NCBI GenBank assembly: GCA_015657545.1
Contig: JADHZC010000011.1
Span: 131,488 to 195,487 of the forward strand
Reading direction: 5' to 3'
Length of the DNA: 64,000 nucleotides
Source: Rickettsia sp.
Lineage (GTDB): Bacteria; Pseudomonadota; Alphaproteobacteria; Rickettsiales; Rickettsiaceae
Positions 60,888-64,000 of the stretch are shown here, piece by piece. The position numbers were made by a program, and so were the translations under genes. The notes under the pieces were generated by a model, which was given only the letters and a program-made list of their open reading frames with translations, made no database searches and was not told the origin of the DNA. Position 1 is the first letter of the stretch; every line of letters begins with the position of its first letter.

Positions 60888-62990
60888 ATGTATCAAATAA
60901 AATACAAAGATATTTTAGAAAAATTTGAATCTTTTGGCGTAAAAATTAATCGTGAATTGGTTGATAGAGCTTTAGATATGTCTATTAAAGCTCATCATAA
61001 TCAGATTAGGGCTTCTAAAATGCCCTATTATTTTCATCCTATAGAAGTGGCTGAGATTGTATCTTATATGAGGCTTGATACCAAAACAATTATAGCTGCG
61101 ATTTTACATGATACTGTTGAGGACACAGATGTTTCCCTGTTAGAAATAGAATCTTTTTTTGGAATAGAAGTTGCAAATTTAGTAGATGGAGTTACAAAAT
61201 TAACAAAAATAAAATTTGTGCCAGAAAATGTTAAGCAGGCAGAAAATTTTAGAAAATTACTTTTATCAATGAGTAACGATATTAGAATATTATTAATTAA
61301 ATTGGCTGATAAATTGCATAATATGCGTACTATAGATTTTATTCAGTCTATGAGCAAAAAGAATAAAAAAGCTATAGAAACGATGGAAATATATGCTCCT
61401 TTAGCAGAAAGGCTTGGTATGCAGAAAATCAAAAATGAGTTACAAGATATATGTTTTAAGATATTATCTCCAACGGAAAGGCAAACTATACAATCTAAGA
61501 TATTGCTCTTTTCAAAAAATAACAATTCTCTTATAAAAGATACGTTATCTGAATTAAGGTCATTATTACAGGAAGATTTAAAAGATGTACAGATATTTGG
61601 TAGAACAAAAACTCCTTATTCTATATGGAAAAAAATGCATACAAAAAAAATCCAATTAGAGCAGCTATCTGATATATTAGCATTCAGAATTATAGTTAAT
61701 TCTTCAATAGATTGTTATCACGCATTAGGTAAAATACATCAAAAATATACTATGATTTATAATCAATTTCACGATTTTATTAGTAATCCTAAAGAAAATG
61801 GTTATAAATCTCTACATACAGTTGTAATAGGACCTTTTGCGCATAAGATTGAAATCCAAATACGAGATAAACAAATGAATGATTTAGCAGAAACAGGAAT
61901 AGCGGCGCATTGGATTTATAAACAAAATCAATCTGTAGGAAACAATCTTAAGCAAAAATATTCTTGGTTACAGGAATTGTTAAGAATATTAAAACAAAAT
62001 AGAAATCCTATTGAATTTTTTCAAAACACAAAATTATCAATGTACTATGACAAAATTTTTTGTTTTACTCCTAAGGGAAAGATAATATCTTTACCTAAAA
62101 AATCTACAGTAGTAGATTTTGCTTATATGGTACATACTGATATAGGAAATAGTTGTATAGGTTCTAAAGTTAATGGTGAAAATGTACCTTTAAGAACTAT
62201 CTTAAAAACAGCAGATACTGTAGAAATAATAACGTCTCCGCATCATTATATCTCAACATCATGTTTAGATTTTGTTGTAACTGGTAATGCTAGAAGTGCA
62301 ATAAAAAATGTTTATCGTATACAAGAAAGAGAAAGAACAGTTTCTATAGGTAAAGGAATGCTTATAAGTAAATTGCACAGTTTAAAATCTTCAAATATTT
62401 CTTTGTTATTGAAGATTATAGAAAAAAATTATGATAAAAAAATGGAAAATATGTATTACCTTATAGGTACAAAAAATCTTTCTATTCAATATGTTATATC
62501 TAACTATCTTTTTAATACGTTAAATTCAATTTTTCCATTTTATGTACAAAGTAAAAAAAACGATTTTCAAACAGATCGTTTTGTAATGAGTTTTGATCTA
62601 CAGATTAAATGCTGTAAGATTGATAAAAATACTCGATCAGTGCTTGCTATCTTTAATCAAAAAACAGAAATTGAGTATCATAATATTTATTGTTCTAAAA
62701 TCAAGGATCTTTTTTATATATCTTCCTATAAAATATTAGAAAATCAATCCAAGATTATGTCGTATTTAGTAAAAATCCTAGCTACTTGGGTAGGTGATAA
62801 ACCAAATTTGGATTTTATAGAAAATATTGCAAGAAATGAAAAATGCTATATCCTAAATATAGGGTTGAGAGATATTACAATAGATAATTTTATGACTATG
62901 GAAATAGTTGCCAATTCTAATTTTAAGGATAATTTATTAAATTTTATAGCTCAAATTTTTAAACATAGTAAAAAAAGCTTTATTTTATAA
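60888..62990 (+). CDS. RelA/SpoT-family (p)ppGpp synthetase/hydrolase, apparently full-length
   Basis: HD motif AAILHDTVEDTDVS, synthetase motifs ENGYKSLHTVV and MNDLAETGIAAHW, TGS VDFAYMVHTDIGNSCIGSKVNG. Confidence 0.96.
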   Translation: MYQIKYKDILEKFESFGVKINRELVDRALDMSIKAHHNQIRASKMPYYFHPIEVAEIVSYMRLDTKTIIAAILHDTVEDTDVSLLEIESFFGIEVANLVDGVTKLTKIKFVPENVKQAENFRKLLLSMSNDIRILLIKLADKLHNMRTIDFIQSMSKKNKKAIETMEIYAPLAERLGMQKIKNELQDICFKILSPTERQTIQSKILLFSKNNNSLIKDTLSELRSLLQEDLKDVQIFGRTKTPYSIWKKMHTKKIQLEQLSDILAFRIIVNSSIDCYHALGKIHQKYTMIYNQFHDFISNPKENGYKSLHTVVIGPFAHKIEIQIRDKQMNDLAETGIAAHWIYKQNQSVGNNLKQKYSWLQELLRILKQNRNPIEFFQNTKLSMYYDKIFCFTPKGKIISLPKKSTVVDFAYMVHTDIGNSCIGSKVNGENVPLRTILKTADTVEIITSPHHYISTSCLDFVVTGNARSAIKNVYRIQERERTVSIGKGMLISKLHSLKSSNISLLLKIIEKNYDKKMENMYYLIGTKNLSIQYVISNYLFNTLNSIFPFYVQSKKNDFQTDRFVMSFDLQIKCCKIDKNTRSVLAIFNQKTEIEYHNIYCSKIKDLFYISSYKILENQSKIMSYLVKILATWVGDKPNLDFIENIARNEKCYILNIGLRDITIDNFMTMEIVANSNFKDNLLNFIAQIFKHSKKSFIL

Positions 62991-62991
62991 A

Positions 62992-63363
62992 ATGATAATA
63001 GGGGCTGGAATTGACCTAGTACAAATTACTAGAATAGAAAAAATTTTACAAAAATATCCTAAAAATTTTCCAAAAAAAATACTTGGGAATCAGGAATTAA
63101 AAATTTATCAAAAAATTATTGAAAAGAACAAATCTAATTATCTTGCTAAAAGATTTTCTGCTAAAGAATCTTTAATCAAAGCAGTTTCTGCTCTAGATAT
63201 TGATGTAGGTTTTATAGAGGTGAATTTACTTAACACATTGCAAGGAAAGCCTTTTTTTGTGTTTAATAAAAATTCAATCTTAAATCAGTACAAAGTTGAC
63301 ATTTCATTATCTGACGATTATCCTTGCGCTGTATCATTTGTGATAATAAGTTCTTTAAATTAA
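62992..63363 (+). CDS. acpS: Holo-[acyl-carrier-protein] synthase
   Basis: IIGAGIDLVQITRIEKIL, LAKRFSAKESLIKAV. Confidence 0.97.
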   Translation: MIIGAGIDLVQITRIEKILQKYPKNFPKKILGNQELKIYQKIIEKNKSNYLAKRFSAKESLIKAVSALDIDVGFIEVNLLNTLQGKPFFVFNKNSILNQYKVDISLSDDYPCAVSFVIISSLN

Positions 63364-63384
63364 AAGCTCTAAAAAAATATCAAT

Positions 63385-64000
63385 ATGTTGCTGATGGAAA
63401 AAATTATGCCTAAAAAATTAGGCGTGTTTCATATAGTTGGCATAGGAGGTATTGGAATGAGTGCAATAGCAAAAATCATGCTAAATATGGGCTATAATGT
63501 ACAAGGATCAAATTTAGATGCTAATTTCAATACTAAAAGTTTACAAAAGCTTGGTATAAATGTTTTTATAGGGCATAGTGAAAATAATGTACAAAATATT
63601 AATTGCCTGATCATCTCATCTATAATATTATCAGATAATGTGGAAGTAAGATATGCAAAAAAAAATCAGATTCCTGTATTGAAAAAAGGCGATATATTAT
63701 CTCATCTTACAAAAGGAAAAGATGTGATATCAATATCTGGATCACATGGTAAAACCACTACATCTGCTCTATTAACTTATATCTTGAAGCAAGCAGATCT
63801 AAGTCATATTTCTCTCGTAGGAGGTATTATGAATGGTGAGCAAACTAATGTGAATATGTTAGGGCAAGGAAAGCATTTTATACTTGAGTCAGATGAGTCA
63901 GATGGCACGTTTAATATGGTAAGGAATCATTCTGTAGTAGTTACTAATATAGATAGAGAACATTTAGAATATTTTCATTCTTATCAGGACTTATTGAATG
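63385..64000 (+). CDS. murC: UDP-N-acetylmuramate-L-alanine ligase, 3' partial (runs off window)
   Basis: Not in ORF track; reads LGVFHIVGIGGIGMSAIAKIMLNMGYNVQGSN...; SGSHGKTTTSALLTYIL; ESDESDGTF. Confidence 0.95.
   Translation, partial: MLLMEKIMPKKLGVFHIVGIGGIGMSAIAKIMLNMGYNVQGSNLDANFNTKSLQKLGINVFIGHSENNVQNINCLIISSIILSDNVEVRYAKKNQIPVLKKGDILSHLTKGKDVISISGSHGKTTTSALLTYILKQADLSHISLVGGIMNGEQTNVNMLGQGKHFILESDESDGTFNMVRNHSVVVTNIDREHLEYFHSYQDLLN

Noticed and set aside
1-64000. CRISPR array, rRNA operon or tRNA genes
   Set aside because: No regularly spaced direct repeats, no rRNA-like conserved stretches and no cloverleaf/TTCGA-containing candidate found by eye in the spacers; a tRNAscan/Infernal run would be needed to be certain.

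Overview
This is a very AT-rich (visibly well under 35% GC) bacterial chromosomal window. Gene content and order point to a reduced, host-associated alphaproteobacterium, most likely Rickettsiales; a flagellated Midichloriaceae-like lineage is plausible but not provable here. About 50 protein genes are supported. They include ychF-pth-rplY, trxB, rpmB/rpmE, fmt, mreD-like/mrdA, a TPR-like gene plus a bamB-like gene, gltX/holB/recG, iscA-type, folD, ndk, mnmG-rsmG-parA-parB with two parS sites, nuoABCDE plus atpC, fliF-fliG-fliH-fliN, rpsF/rpsR, lipA, recF, radA, surf1, comM/yifB, a DUF2155-like gene, rpoH, NAD-glutamate dehydrogenase, mnmE, a RelA/SpoT homolog, acpS and partial murC. I saw no rRNA, tRNA or CRISPR array. 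The accessory-looking part is about 19.9-29.9 kb: two large orphan proteins (939 and 619 aa), a sodium:solute-symporter/histidine-kinase fusion whose canonical H-box His reads as Lys, and a decayed IS605-type tnpB. Other notable signals are two decayed tandem duplications (parB 3'/nuoA 5', about 500 bp; radA 3', about 400 bp, with the radA C-terminus disrupted), and long perfect AT palindromes in divergent intergenic regions (49 nt between folD and ndk, 30 nt between rplY and the AEC transporter). All calls come from reading the sequence and the supplied ORFs; no database search was run.
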